The translations under genes were made by a program, and so were the position numbers. A DNA stretch of 64,000 nt from Pseudoalteromonas rubra (GTDB lineage: Bacteria > Pseudomonadota > Gammaproteobacteria > Enterobacterales > Alteromonadaceae), in the NCBI RefSeq assembly GCF_000967655.1, contig NZ_JXYA01000032.1, positions 62,001 through 126,000 on the forward strand, written 5' to 3'. A model generated the notes under the pieces. That model saw only the letters and a list, made by a program, of their open reading frames with translations. It was not told the origin of the DNA and searched no databases. The stretch's first letter is position 1. The number at the start of each line of letters is the position of its first letter. Shown here piece by piece: positions 18,101 to 26,636 of this stretch.

Positions 18101-20709
18101 TGCGGGTTGATTCCGGCAATCACACCATTACCTTCAGATATCGTAAAGATGGCTCGGTCTCAGACGGCCAGGATGCCGTATGGCTGGACAATTTCGTTTG
18201 GGTGTCTAACAGAGAGGCTGATTCAGATCAGGATGGCATGACAGATGCTTGGGAAACCTATCATGGCTTTGATATCAATGATGCAAGTGATGCGCAGCGG
18301 GACGAGGACGGCGATGGGTTATCCAACTTACAGGAAATAGAACTGGGCACCAATCCTTTGTCCCGAGATACGGACGGTGATGGTGTGCCTGACTCTGAAG
18401 ATGCAGCGCCATTTGATCCTGCGACAGGTGATTTCACTGCGCCTGCCATTGAGCACAGCGCAGCTGTTGTTGTGGAAGCAACAGGGTCATTAACGGATAT
18501 TGCAGAGCTCGTTGAGGTTAGTGCCACAGATAACGGGCCCGTTGCACCGCTTGTTTATCTTGTTGATTCGACTCCTTTGCCACTAGGTGAACATGTTGTG
18601 ACCTGGCGGGCAATCGATACTATGGGTATCGTTGCCGAGTCTGTCCAGCAAATAACTGTAGTCGACACCACGGCACCTGCCTATCAGGAACAGCAACTAT
18701 TAGTGAAGTCAGCCACTGCGACGGGTATCTTAGCAGCGGTATCTGATGCTGAGCTGTTTGTGGATTTGGTCAGCGAAGTCAATATTGAATATGCACACGA
18801 CTATACCTTTGTAACCGGACAACAAAACATCGAGTTTGTGGCCACCGACAGTAACGGGAATAGTATTACGCAAAGTGTTCCGGTGTCTGTACTGCCTCGC
18901 CTGACAGTGCAATCCAGCTTTACTCAGGATCCATACGGTGATGCTGCAGTCTTAGTGCAACTTGATGGTAAATCACCACAGCAGACTATAACGCTGTCAG
19001 GTATGGTCGACGACACACCGTTTTCGTTTACCTCAGAGTCATATCCTAGCTTTGTTATGCCACTGCGAAGTTTAGCAGCAACAGCGGGCGCGCAACTCCA
19101 AGTCACAGACGTGGATGGGGCCTGGCTCGATGGTGAAGTTGTGAGCACGCTGGCAGTACAGACCGAGTCCAACGCACCGACGGTAAGATTATTTGCTACT
19201 CAAGCGGGTAAAACGGTTGCGGCACTTCAGCCTGAAGCAGAACGTCCGGCCTTTTACGTCAACATTGCTGAGCCTATGAGTACCCAGAACTATAATGTGG
19301 AAGTCAGAGATCAAGATGGCAGATTCTGGCCGCTGTCTGACAAAGATACCTCTCAGTGGGTATTTGGTGCGCCATCGCTCAGTGATCTTGAACAGATCCA
19401 GCTCAGTGTGACGGTGACCAACAGACGTGATCAATCACAATACGACTATCAGCAGACCTATCCGGTCGTTGAAACGGTGCTCAGCAAAGACAGTGACAGT
19501 GATGGTGATGGGGTTAATGATGCTGTAGAAGGACTGACTGACAGTGACGGCGACGGTATTGTCGACTACTTGGATAATCACAATCAGGCTGATTTGGCGC
19601 ACCTTAATTCAGGACAGACGTTGCAGTTTGACACTCAAGGTGCCAAGTTCACGGTCGGTCATATTGCCCAGTCACGGACCAGTCAGCCAAGATCTGACAT
19701 GAGCTTGTCATTTAGTGAGCTTGATGGTTACCTGGCGGCTCAGTCACTTACCTTCAGTGCAGACGATCCGCATTTTAAGCCTTACAGTGAGCTGTTTAAC
19801 ACTCAGGTCTACCTGGCTCAGGGAACGTCTTCTGCGACGGTGGTTTGGTCTCATCCGCAAGCGTTCAAATCCGAGCAAAGCACGCAAATTCGCCAGCTGA
19901 CTTTACAAGGCTGGGAGACCATCGCAAGTGAAAGTGCAACCAGTGATACCTGCGCACAATGCACGGCTTACACTCTGGTCGATGGTGGACCATTTGACCT
20001 GGATGGGAGTGTCAATGGTGTGATTGAATCTGTATCTGTTTTGGCTACTGAAAATCCAAACAGAGAACCCACTTTGGTGCTAAACGTGCCTCAGACGATG
20101 GAAGAGTTGACCTCCGTGACACTCGATGCATCTGCATCAAGTGATCTGGACGGTGATGAGCTTAGGTTTGAGTGGCGAGTTTCAGAGCCAGTTATCGAGC
20201 TTGCTCATGAACAGGGAGCGGCAGAGGCCACTCTGACTATTCCTGAGCTTGCGGGTTCTATGAAAGGTTACATTGAGGTTGTGATTGACGATGGCTATGA
20301 GCGCTTTGCCCATAGTTTTGAAGTGACATTCATGCATGTCAACAAGGCGCCTACTGTGACGGTTAACGAGCGCGCAACTGCGAATTCGGGATCAAAGGTT
20401 ACATTGACGGCGAGCGCCAGTGACCCAGATGGCACGTCGCTGAGTTATGCATGGCAGCAGATCAGCGGCACAAAAGTGACGCTGGCAGATGCGCAAAGCC
20501 CGACCTTGTCTTTTACTGCACCACAAGTTGATAGTACTACTGAGCTGGTATTTAAGCTGAATGTGTCGGATGGTGAAACCAGCACAGAGCAAGTGGTAAC
20601 TGTTGTAGTAAATAAAGTCGAAGAGCAGGGCTCCGGCGGAACCTTGCTGTATATGCTGGCAGGGTTGCTGTTACTGGGTGCACGACGGATGCAAAAACGT
20701 GTGAAGTAG
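15199..20709 (+). CDS. Very large M4-family metalloprotease with calcium-binding repeats and GlyGly-CTERM anchor
   Basis: The protein has 1,836 residues. A signal peptide (about 1-23) precedes an FTP/PepSY-like propeptide. The thermolysin-type M4 catalytic region has zinc motif HEVSH (332-336) and third ligand Glu356 in GGINEAFSD. From about 495 it has clusters of thrombospondin type 3-like DxDGDG repeats, likely calcium sites, interleaved with two similar beta-sandwich modules (ILSFDYKVSS... and VLNFDLKMDT...). Further HYR-like and PKD/cadherin-like domains follow. The C-terminus, GGTLLYMLAGLLLLGARRMQKR, is a GlyGly-CTERM signal, normally cut by rhombosortase in proteins leaving through type II secretion. 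The start has an AGGAAG ribosome site. It is probably an extracellular or surface protease for polymer degradation. Most M4 enzymes are only 500-800 residues. Confidence 0.93.
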   Translation: MKLSTLYSLVCVAGCLSTQSIAATSLRATQQNQGEVLKFLEQKRGIQSSDALHFAPLTLSHQRNINNNKSKRYQQYFGEVPVWGHQLSYREQYRHVSGFFASDLDPKQVAASANTQFDVAKAAKQLMAANKLADSEYAVQENTRYVYIDNGQAFYVRLISLSAEPHSHAMPVALFRESDYQIVKQWDNVKHATATGPGGNVKVGQYEYGVDYPALDITQSGDTCYLENDKVKTVSLESGYDSQTAFSFACSRNTHKEINGAYSPLNDAHAFGTAVFDMYEQWFDMPPLTFKLLMRVHADYVGDNATWNGSAMTFGDGIDRFHPLVSLDIVSHEVSHGFTEQNSDLIYQGQSGGINEAFSDIAGEAAEYFLRGTNDWLVGADITKQTTALRYFETPSRDGVSIDHADDFTTWMDVHYSSGVFNRAFYLLATSEGWDVRQAFSVMVHANRHYWVNSSDFIDGACGVINAAIELNYPSYPVIEAFSQVGLSCDNILFRDMDGDGMDDNWEVSFGLNPDDREDALTDLDGDGLNNLQEYKLLTRPDLIDTDEDTLSDYAEVFELRLDPLSADTDKDAMPDSWENQYGLDPTSKRDAFYDADGDGQPNLAEFQNGTDPTDASSAGEAEVTLVTLELGQTPPEISFPDGQAAWLVTDSVGFTALTNPDITDSQITRFSLELDSAQHQGILSFDYKVSSEASFDFFNVYLNDQQILSKSGNLGWQTHEVVLPSSGQHTIIFEYQKDGSVSMGDDAVFITNILLNTGFKDTDQDGLYDLWEIDNRHDPFVADAHLDLDGDGLTGLAEFDAGTYTWIADSDGDGVQDGTELALGWDPMNSLERYRDSDGDGYTDADEVQHGADPNDAASVPKSKDPLLTSSFEGAELPSWFNNAEHSAIAWTRVSTEASDGEYALQSGDIDDSQESSFTFTGEFDPGVLNFDLKMDTESCCDHFAIDIDGATVLAASDVSQWQTHSVRVDSGNHTITFRYRKDGSVSDGQDAVWLDNFVWVSNREADSDQDGMTDAWETYHGFDINDASDAQRDEDGDGLSNLQEIELGTNPLSRDTDGDGVPDSEDAAPFDPATGDFTAPAIEHSAAVVVEATGSLTDIAELVEVSATDNGPVAPLVYLVDSTPLPLGEHVVTWRAIDTMGIVAESVQQITVVDTTAPAYQEQQLLVKSATATGILAAVSDAELFVDLVSEVNIEYAHDYTFVTGQQNIEFVATDSNGNSITQSVPVSVLPRLTVQSSFTQDPYGDAAVLVQLDGKSPQQTITLSGMVDDTPFSFTSESYPSFVMPLRSLAATAGAQLQVTDVDGAWLDGEVVSTLAVQTESNAPTVRLFATQAGKTVAALQPEAERPAFYVNIAEPMSTQNYNVEVRDQDGRFWPLSDKDTSQWVFGAPSLSDLEQIQLSVTVTNRRDQSQYDYQQTYPVVETVLSKDSDSDGDGVNDAVEGLTDSDGDGIVDYLDNHNQADLAHLNSGQTLQFDTQGAKFTVGHIAQSRTSQPRSDMSLSFSELDGYLAAQSLTFSADDPHFKPYSELFNTQVYLAQGTSSATVVWSHPQAFKSEQSTQIRQLTLQGWETIASESATSDTCAQCTAYTLVDGGPFDLDGSVNGVIESVSVLATENPNREPTLVLNVPQTMEELTSVTLDASASSDLDGDELRFEWRVSEPVIELAHEQGAAEATLTIPELAGSMKGYIEVVIDDGYERFAHSFEVTFMHVNKAPTVTVNERATANSGSKVTLTASASDPDGTSLSYAWQQISGTKVTLADAQSPTLSFTAPQVDSTTELVFKLNVSDGETSTEQVVTVVVNKVEEQGSGGTLLYMLAGLLLLGARRMQKRVK

Positions 20710-20723
20710 CACTTAGATTGAGT

Positions 20724-20752
20724 AAAAAACCACCCTTTATGGGTGGTTTTTT
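20724..20752. terminator. Bidirectional intrinsic terminator
   Basis: A perfect 12-base stem, AAAAAACCACCC/GGGTGGTTTTTT, with a five-base loop lies between the convergent protease and decarboxylase genes. It has T-tracts in both directions. Confidence 0.9.
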
Positions 20753-20763
20753 ATTGCCTGTTG

Positions 20764-22554
20764 CTAAAATTTATTGGCCGGTGGCCAGTCTGGGTTGGCG
20801 ATTTCATCCTCGCCCACAGCGCTATTGGCTTCCAGTGTAATCGCATGTGGCGTGTTTTCTTTGGGGATAGAGACTTCGACAACATAGTTGTTGTGCGGAT
20901 CGGTTCTGATCTCCTCCATCACCGCCATTAACTCACTCAAGTCGGTGACCCGGCGGCCTTCACCGCCGAAGGCCTGGGTAATGTTAGCAATTTTCCAGCT
21001 GGGCAAATCGTTGTAGCTGTAGACTTTGTCAAGCAGTTTGTCCTGATAATCAACTGGCGGCGTTCTGAATGGGTTGGGGTTGACCAGGTACTGTTCAATC
21101 CCGTAGATGCCATTGGCCAGAACAAACACCACCGTATTCTGCCCGTAGGCATGTTGATCGGCAACCGCCTGACATGTTTCGTGGAAGGCGCCGTCACCCA
21201 CTACCACCACGGCACGTTTGTCAGGAAACGCACATTTGATGCCGGTGCCTGCGGGGACCGAGTAGCCAATCGACAGCCAGGCGGCCTGAGCGACAAAGCC
21301 ATCCTGCGAAGGTATTTTTACACTCTGCGCGCCAATCAAGGGGAAACCGGCATCCACCGCCAGAATATCATCCTCGCCAAGCCATTGGCTGAGGGTGGCA
21401 AAGAAGCTGTCATAGCCAAGCTGCGAATCCGCTGACTGGCCCTTTAACACTGGTTGCTGCATGCGCAACCCTTTCAGACTGGCGGGCTGTTGCTGCGCCA
21501 GCGCACTGAATTCGTCGATCAGGCATTGCAGATAGTCTTTGAGCGTTGCCGAAGCATAGTAGCTTGCACCCACGTAAACGCCGCCCTGGGCAGCCAGTAC
21601 GGTACGGCTACTGCGAATGTCCTGGTTGCCGGTATCTTTACCGGTTGTCCAGGCACCCACACCCACTAATATCCCGTCGTCTCCAACCAGAGACTCCACT
21701 TCTGAGGGGCTCATGGTGACACAGCCTTCAAACCAGGGATGTGTTTCTGCGATCACTGATTTGCTCAATGCGGAGGTGACAAAATGAATATGTCCTTCAG
21801 GCACAGTATGGTTGCGATTGATGACTTCCAGCAACTCTAAAAAAGTATCCTGCAGGCCGAAGCGTTGCAGCTCTATGCCCGCCCAGAAGATACTTTTTGG
21901 CTGGCTAAGCATGAGTTCAACCGTGGCCTTAGCTGCCTGCTGTGCTTCGCTTACCGTGACACTGGCAGGGTTATTTAGTGCCAGCGGTTGCGCAGGTGCA
22001 ATACAGTCTGCCCGCCAGACGTCCTCACTGACTTCAAAATACACCGGGCGGCGCTCGGTCAGCAAAGCGGCCAGGGCGGAATCTATTTGGAAAGGCGCCT
22101 GGTTGGCATTGACTATTCGCTCTGCTGCGACGGTAACAGGACGAAACATGTGAATATCAACAAATTCATAGCCCGTCGTATGCGAGTAAAGTAAACCGGC
22201 ATTTTTTGAAATCTGATCTTCTTTGTTGGTAGGCGCGCCATTGATTAGGATCACCGGCACTTGTTCAACAAAGGACCCGGCAATGGTATTGAGCAGGCTG
22301 AATGCGCCGACACTGTAGGTAACGTACAAAGCGCTGGGACCTTTCAGTCGGGCATAGGCATCTGCGGCAAAACCGGCACAAATCTCATTGGCGTTACCGT
22401 TAATCTTGATAGGCGAGTGGGAGTCGGCCAATATGGTATCGAGCAAAGCCGCTGTATAATTACCTGCGACGCCAAACATTTGGTCGACGCCTATTTCTTC
22501 CAGTCGTGCTTTAAAATAGTCGGCGACAGTAAAATTGGGGATTGGTTGAGTCAT
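20764..22554 (-). CDS. Thiamine-diphosphate 2-oxoacid decarboxylase (pyruvate/indolepyruvate decarboxylase type)
   Basis: This 596-residue protein has the three domains of TPP decarboxylases. The N-terminal PYR domain contains FGVAGNYTAALLD and the conserved Glu-containing GNANEICAGFAADAYAR. A central domain follows. The C-terminal PP domain has the diphosphate/Mg motif GDGAFHETCQ...LANGIYG (about 440-475). It resembles enzymes that decarboxylate pyruvate, phenylpyruvate or indolepyruvate to aldehydes; the exact substrate cannot be told. It lies 78 bp downstream of a flavin amine oxidase on the same strand. Oxidative deamination of an amino acid followed by decarboxylation of the 2-oxoacid to an aldehyde is therefore a sensible two-step route. 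A convergent terminator closes the unit. Confidence 0.85.
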   Translation of the reverse strand: MTQPIPNFTVADYFKARLEEIGVDQMFGVAGNYTAALLDTILADSHSPIKINGNANEICAGFAADAYARLKGPSALYVTYSVGAFSLLNTIAGSFVEQVPVILINGAPTNKEDQISKNAGLLYSHTTGYEFVDIHMFRPVTVAAERIVNANQAPFQIDSALAALLTERRPVYFEVSEDVWRADCIAPAQPLALNNPASVTVSEAQQAAKATVELMLSQPKSIFWAGIELQRFGLQDTFLELLEVINRNHTVPEGHIHFVTSALSKSVIAETHPWFEGCVTMSPSEVESLVGDDGILVGVGAWTTGKDTGNQDIRSSRTVLAAQGGVYVGASYYASATLKDYLQCLIDEFSALAQQQPASLKGLRMQQPVLKGQSADSQLGYDSFFATLSQWLGEDDILAVDAGFPLIGAQSVKIPSQDGFVAQAAWLSIGYSVPAGTGIKCAFPDKRAVVVVGDGAFHETCQAVADQHAYGQNTVVFVLANGIYGIEQYLVNPNPFRTPPVDYQDKLLDKVYSYNDLPSWKIANITQAFGGEGRRVTDLSELMAVMEEIRTDPHNNYVVEVSIPKENTPHAITLEANSAVGEDEIANPDWPPANKF

Positions 22555-22632
22555 TTATTCTCTCCTGAGCAAGCTGGGCGGTGTGTTTGGTATAGTTGGA
22601 TAGGGGCACCCTGGCAGGTGCCCGATGCCGGA

Positions 22633-24594
22633 TCACTTAATATCGAAGTAACTGAGGTTAACACCCAGTACATTTTCAACTTCTGAGGGCTTCTCAACCG
22701 GGGCACTGCCAGCCGAGAAATTCGGCTCAATGTATTGATTGATAAGCTTGCTGGCATTTTCCTCATAGGCCACCTTGATGGCTTCAGAAGAACTGATGTG
22801 GGTCGTTTGTTCGTAGACTTCGCTCAGTGGCTGCAGTCCAAACCCTTGCTTGAGCGCCAGATCGGTAGAGCGCAGTGCGCCTTCCACCCAGCCTTGGTAA
22901 TCAGAGAAGGCTTCCCCGCAGGTAAACAGGTTTGGCAGGGGCTCAGTCAGCTCGGCCATGACCTTTTTATCATCTGCTCCAACGGCCCACTGGTGTACGC
23001 CAAAACCAAACTGCTGGCTGGGTGGTACATCAAAATGGACACTGCCTTGCCAGATCCGGGCGCTGGTCAGAATGGGCTCCGGCACATAGTGCGTGTTGAA
23101 AATATCCTTAAAGAAGCGCGTCGCCTGCTCCACTACAGCCGTTGAAGCCGGGTAGATATCACCCGGAATGTCTGTGACATACTCATCCTGATGCGGGTGA
23201 TGATAGGTTTCGCCAATATTTTGCAAAGCACTCCAGAAATTGATGTTCAGGTAGTCACAATAGATGGTCAGTGCGGCGGGGCGTTCGTATTTTTCGTTGC
23301 CGATATGCTCCAGCTTGGCCTGTGTGCTTTCAGATGGGTCAGTTTTACGTTCCTGATACATCAAAGCGGCAACCAGCTCCTCATTAACTGCATAAAACGG
23401 ATAAACGGAGCCGGTGGGCAAATCGGCAAAGTTGGGCCCAAATTCAACGGCCGGGCGTCCGGTCGTGCCGCGTCCCCACCAGGCATTATCGTAATACAGG
23501 TTTATTTTCAACAATGGCTGATTAGATGTCGACTGCAGCGTATTCCATAAGTGCTCGGAGCGTTCTTTGTCTAGGGTATTAAATGCATTTGAACGGACAA
23601 ACAGTTTCTCCAACGCCAGGCGAGGCAGGGCGAGGATAACTTTGTCAGCGGTTACCTTGCCTTTGTGGTTGCGTCCGTTGTCATCGGTGTGCAAATAGTG
23701 CAGTTCATAATGCTTGTGCTCTTCAATATAAGAGATTTCTTCAATACTGGTTTGCAGGTGAATATTATCCGTGCCTATTTTATCTACCAGCGCATTAGGC
23801 AGCGTACTGAATCCGTCTTTGAAGGTTTTAAATTGCACACCTGCCGGGAAGTCTTCCAGCAGCTGATAAGCAACCCCGGCGTTCATCTGAGATAAAAAGG
23901 TGCCATTGAAGCCCAGCACACGATACAGCATGTTGATACATTCCTGAGAATACCCCATCGACGTGTACAGATCCCACAAGGTCCACTCATTGAGCGTTTT
24001 GCCCTGCCATTGACACTCTAGTCGGAAAGCTTGCCAGAATTCAGGACCTCTCACCTCGGGGCGGGCCTTAAACTGAGGGTTGGCTTGCAAGATGCGGTTG
24101 AACACCACATTCACTATGTCTTTTGGATTCACGCCCTGCTCTGAGGGGGCCAGGTTGTACAGTTCAGACCAAATTTTGTAGTTGTCTTGCGCTGCGGTGT
24201 TGACACTAAAGCTTTTACCACGGAAAAACAGCCGGTTATCGCCGCCGCTATTCATTGGGAAGGGGACAATCTGGTCTTGCAGATCCAGATTAAGAAACAG
24301 CGCCATTAAATCGTCCATGCCATCAAACAGAAAGCGCATGCCGCCTTGTTCTTCTTTTACCGTAATAGTGGGCGGCGTATCACTGCGTTGGTTCTTGAAT
24401 TGAATAAGATCTGAGTCAAGGCGGCCACCTGTGCGGTTAGAGCGCTCAAAAATGGCCAGACTGTCGCAACCTGATTCGTTTTGCAGGCGCCATGCGCTGT
24501 ATAATCCGGCCATACCAGCCCCAACAATGGCAACTTTGAGATGCTTAGGGAGGCTTTTGTCGCTGATCTCATTGCCAAAAGAATAATGCGTCAT
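22633..24594 (-). CDS. Flavin amine oxidase, L-amino-acid-oxidase-like
   Basis: This 653-residue protein has an N-terminal FAD motif, VAIVGAGMAGLYSAWRL (about 22-38), an ERSNRTGGRLDS second motif and an EEQGGMRFLFDG substrate-side segment. The C-terminal GWVEGALRSTDLAL closes the flavin domain, as in monoamine and L-amino acid oxidases. No signal peptide is seen. An AAGGAA ribosome site precedes the ATG. Such enzymes convert amino acids to 2-oxoacids, ammonia and hydrogen peroxide; LAAOs of similar size are known antibacterial factors in Pseudoalteromonas. The downstream decarboxylase could use the 2-oxoacid. A tryptophan monooxygenase or another amine oxidase remains possible. Confidence 0.8.
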   Translation of the reverse strand: MTHYSFGNEISDKSLPKHLKVAIVGAGMAGLYSAWRLQNESGCDSLAIFERSNRTGGRLDSDLIQFKNQRSDTPPTITVKEEQGGMRFLFDGMDDLMALFLNLDLQDQIVPFPMNSGGDNRLFFRGKSFSVNTAAQDNYKIWSELYNLAPSEQGVNPKDIVNVVFNRILQANPQFKARPEVRGPEFWQAFRLECQWQGKTLNEWTLWDLYTSMGYSQECINMLYRVLGFNGTFLSQMNAGVAYQLLEDFPAGVQFKTFKDGFSTLPNALVDKIGTDNIHLQTSIEEISYIEEHKHYELHYLHTDDNGRNHKGKVTADKVILALPRLALEKLFVRSNAFNTLDKERSEHLWNTLQSTSNQPLLKINLYYDNAWWGRGTTGRPAVEFGPNFADLPTGSVYPFYAVNEELVAALMYQERKTDPSESTQAKLEHIGNEKYERPAALTIYCDYLNINFWSALQNIGETYHHPHQDEYVTDIPGDIYPASTAVVEQATRFFKDIFNTHYVPEPILTSARIWQGSVHFDVPPSQQFGFGVHQWAVGADDKKVMAELTEPLPNLFTCGEAFSDYQGWVEGALRSTDLALKQGFGLQPLSEVYEQTTHISSSEAIKVAYEENASKLINQYIEPNFSAGSAPVEKPSEVENVLGVNLSYFDIK

Positions 24595-24999
24595 AGTAGT
24601 TCCTTAATTCGTTATTTACCGTTTTTGTCACAAACGACGGCAACAATCTTTACGACGACTTCTGTTCAGTTGTGTGGGCCTGTGTGCGTTGTCTTGAGGT
24701 GAGGGCTGGCAAGCATGAGTGTGGCAAAAAGACACTAGCTTGATTACAGTGTTGACACCAAAAAGACATAATCCACATAAAATGTAGCACAAGGGTTAAT
24801 TTTTATGCGGTGTGTGGGCAAAAAAATACAGCAAGTAGACCAGTAACCTGATTATTAGGCAGTTTAACTGTTTTGCTTATCTCTTTTTATCGCAGCTGTC
24901 TTAATTTTGGAGACTTGAGCCGCTTGCAGAAATATTGCACACTCTTAACCGGGGACACCTGCTGGTTAGGTGCCCGTTTTTTATGCGAGAGATGGAACG
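24595..24999. other. Divergent regulatory region between the amine oxidase and the CadC-like regulator
   Basis: No gene is seen. The 10-mer CAAAAAGACA occurs twice in direct repeat (24725-24734 and 24759-24768), spaced 34 bases or about three helical turns, as in binding sites of winged-helix regulators. Near the regulator start is a terminator-like hairpin, described separately. Confidence 0.45.
24952..24982 (+). terminator. Terminator-like hairpin in the leader of the regulator gene
   Basis: GGG, a bulged A and CACCT (24952-24960) pair with AGGTGCCC (24968-24975) across a seven-base loop, followed by G and six T residues. It ends only 17 bases before the chosen ATG (25000). It could be an attenuator of the regulator gene or the end of an upstream transcript. 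Confidence 0.5.
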
Positions 25000-26631
25000 A
25001 TGCGTTATTTGCTCAACCAAGTCGAAGTAGACTTGCTTAAAGGCACCGCAGCGACGGACGAGGGCGCAAAGGCCATTCGGGCCAAGACTCTGGCGGTGTT
25101 GCAGGTATTGCTCCAACACGCCGATCGGGTAGTGACCAAAGCCCAGTTGCTGGATACTGTCTGGCAGGGAGTCGTTGTACAGGAGCAGGTGCTGGTGCAG
25201 TCTATTCGTGAACTGCGCGAGCTGCTGGGTGCAGACAGTATTAAAACTCACCCGCGTATTGGCTATCAGCTGACGGTTGAAGTTACTCCCATTCAGAGTG
25301 TCAAAGTAGCGCGCTACTGGCATGCTGCCGCTGTGTTTGGTGCGCTGTTGGTTGCCATTGTCTGGTTATGGATGAGTGGGCTGGGAGCTACAAAAAGTCA
25401 TGCAGTGCAGCCTCCCACAGTGGCATTTTTACCGGTTGAGAATGCCATACTGGATGATGTGCATGCGACAGTGCCGTTACATGGGCTTGCTTATTTAAGT
25501 GAGCATACCCAGACGGAGGCGGCGCTGCGCGTTGTCGGCGCAGAACATGTGTTAACTACTTTATCTCACAGTCCCTGGTACTCGAATGAGACCGCTCAGG
25601 TCAGACTGTCGCGGCGTCAGGATGTGCGGCAATTACAGGAACGACTCGGCGCCGAACTACTCATAGAAACTCGCCTCAGTGGCTTTCCACAGGATATGCA
25701 GTTGCAGTATACGCTGCACTTTAGTTTTGGTGCCGAACAAGGTGTTGTTTTCGGCGCTGGCCCTGAACAGGCTTATCAGGCACTGATAGTGAAACTGACT
25801 GAGCGATTTGGTGAGCATGAGCAGACGCTCGACGTGCAGCGCAATCTGGACTTCAGCAATGACGCGTTTGCCCGGGGAGTGCAGTTTTACCTGTCGCGTG
25901 ATTATCAGCAGGCGATAGCGTTTTTGCGCTTGGCACTGAGTCATTCTGACGATCCCTTAACGGTCAGACGCTATCTTGCGGCGAGCCTGGCGAATCAGGG
26001 GGAGGTTGATGCAGCACTGCTGTTGTTGCGGCAAAATATTGAGGCGACGGGGCATGATGCCGTGACCCAGCGTGAGCGCATGCGCGCCAACCTGATGATG
26101 GGTTATTTACTCATCAACTGGCCACAGCAGGCAGAGCGTGAGCAACAGCTGGCGGAGGCAGAAACTTACATCACGACCGCTCATGAGCTGGCCAGTAGCG
26201 GCTCAGATCAGTTGTTTATTGCCTACGCACTGGAAGAGCTGGGCAAGATAAAACGTATTCAGGGCCGCTACAGCGAGGCTTCGCGGCTCTTGCATTCGGC
26301 ACTGCGCTATCATCAGCGTTTTGATGCCATTTATGGCCAGACCAATGCCTTGATTGAGCTGGCCCGAATTGCAACCGAACAGGGAGAAGACCAGGAAGCG
26401 ACACGCCTGTTTGACCAGGCACATAGTGTGGCAAAGGCCAGTAACGCCATTCCCAATCAGATTTGGATATGGCTGGCACAGGCTGACTTGCTGCGTCAGT
26501 CGCGCCAGGTTGAGCGGGCAAACCAAATGGCATCCCATGCCAGGGAGCTTGCCAAAGACGCAGATGATCCGGTTCTGATTGAGCGGGTTGAAGCCTGGTT
26601 TGCCAGCGCCCCTATTTATACCGTCAACTGA
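25000..26631 (+). CDS. CadC-like winged-helix regulator with membrane helix and C-terminal TPR-type repeats
   Basis: The predicted product has 543 residues. Residues 1-95 form an OmpR/CadC-type winged helix (KAQLLDTVWQGVVVQEQVLVQSIRELR..., GYQLTVE). One membrane helix follows (about 110-130, WHAAAVFGALLVAIVWLWMSGLG). The periplasmic part ends in helical repeats of TPR type (about 270-540). Such proteins sense outside the membrane and bind DNA on the inside. I chose ATG 25000 rather than the in-frame GTG at 24970, because that GTG lies inside a terminator-like hairpin. It is divergent from the amine oxidase/decarboxylase operon and is a likely regulator of it. The ligand or partner is unknown. 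Confidence 0.8.
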   Translation: MRYLLNQVEVDLLKGTAATDEGAKAIRAKTLAVLQVLLQHADRVVTKAQLLDTVWQGVVVQEQVLVQSIRELRELLGADSIKTHPRIGYQLTVEVTPIQSVKVARYWHAAAVFGALLVAIVWLWMSGLGATKSHAVQPPTVAFLPVENAILDDVHATVPLHGLAYLSEHTQTEAALRVVGAEHVLTTLSHSPWYSNETAQVRLSRRQDVRQLQERLGAELLIETRLSGFPQDMQLQYTLHFSFGAEQGVVFGAGPEQAYQALIVKLTERFGEHEQTLDVQRNLDFSNDAFARGVQFYLSRDYQQAIAFLRLALSHSDDPLTVRRYLAASLANQGEVDAALLLLRQNIEATGHDAVTQRERMRANLMMGYLLINWPQQAEREQQLAEAETYITTAHELASSGSDQLFIAYALEELGKIKRIQGRYSEASRLLHSALRYHQRFDAIYGQTNALIELARIATEQGEDQEATRLFDQAHSVAKASNAIPNQIWIWLAQADLLRQSRQVERANQMASHARELAKDADDPVLIERVEAWFASAPIYTVN

Positions 26632-26636
26632 TCCCG

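Noticed and set aside
24970..24999. GTG start of the CadC-like regulator
   Set aside because: It lies inside a terminator-like hairpin and adds residues unlike family starts.
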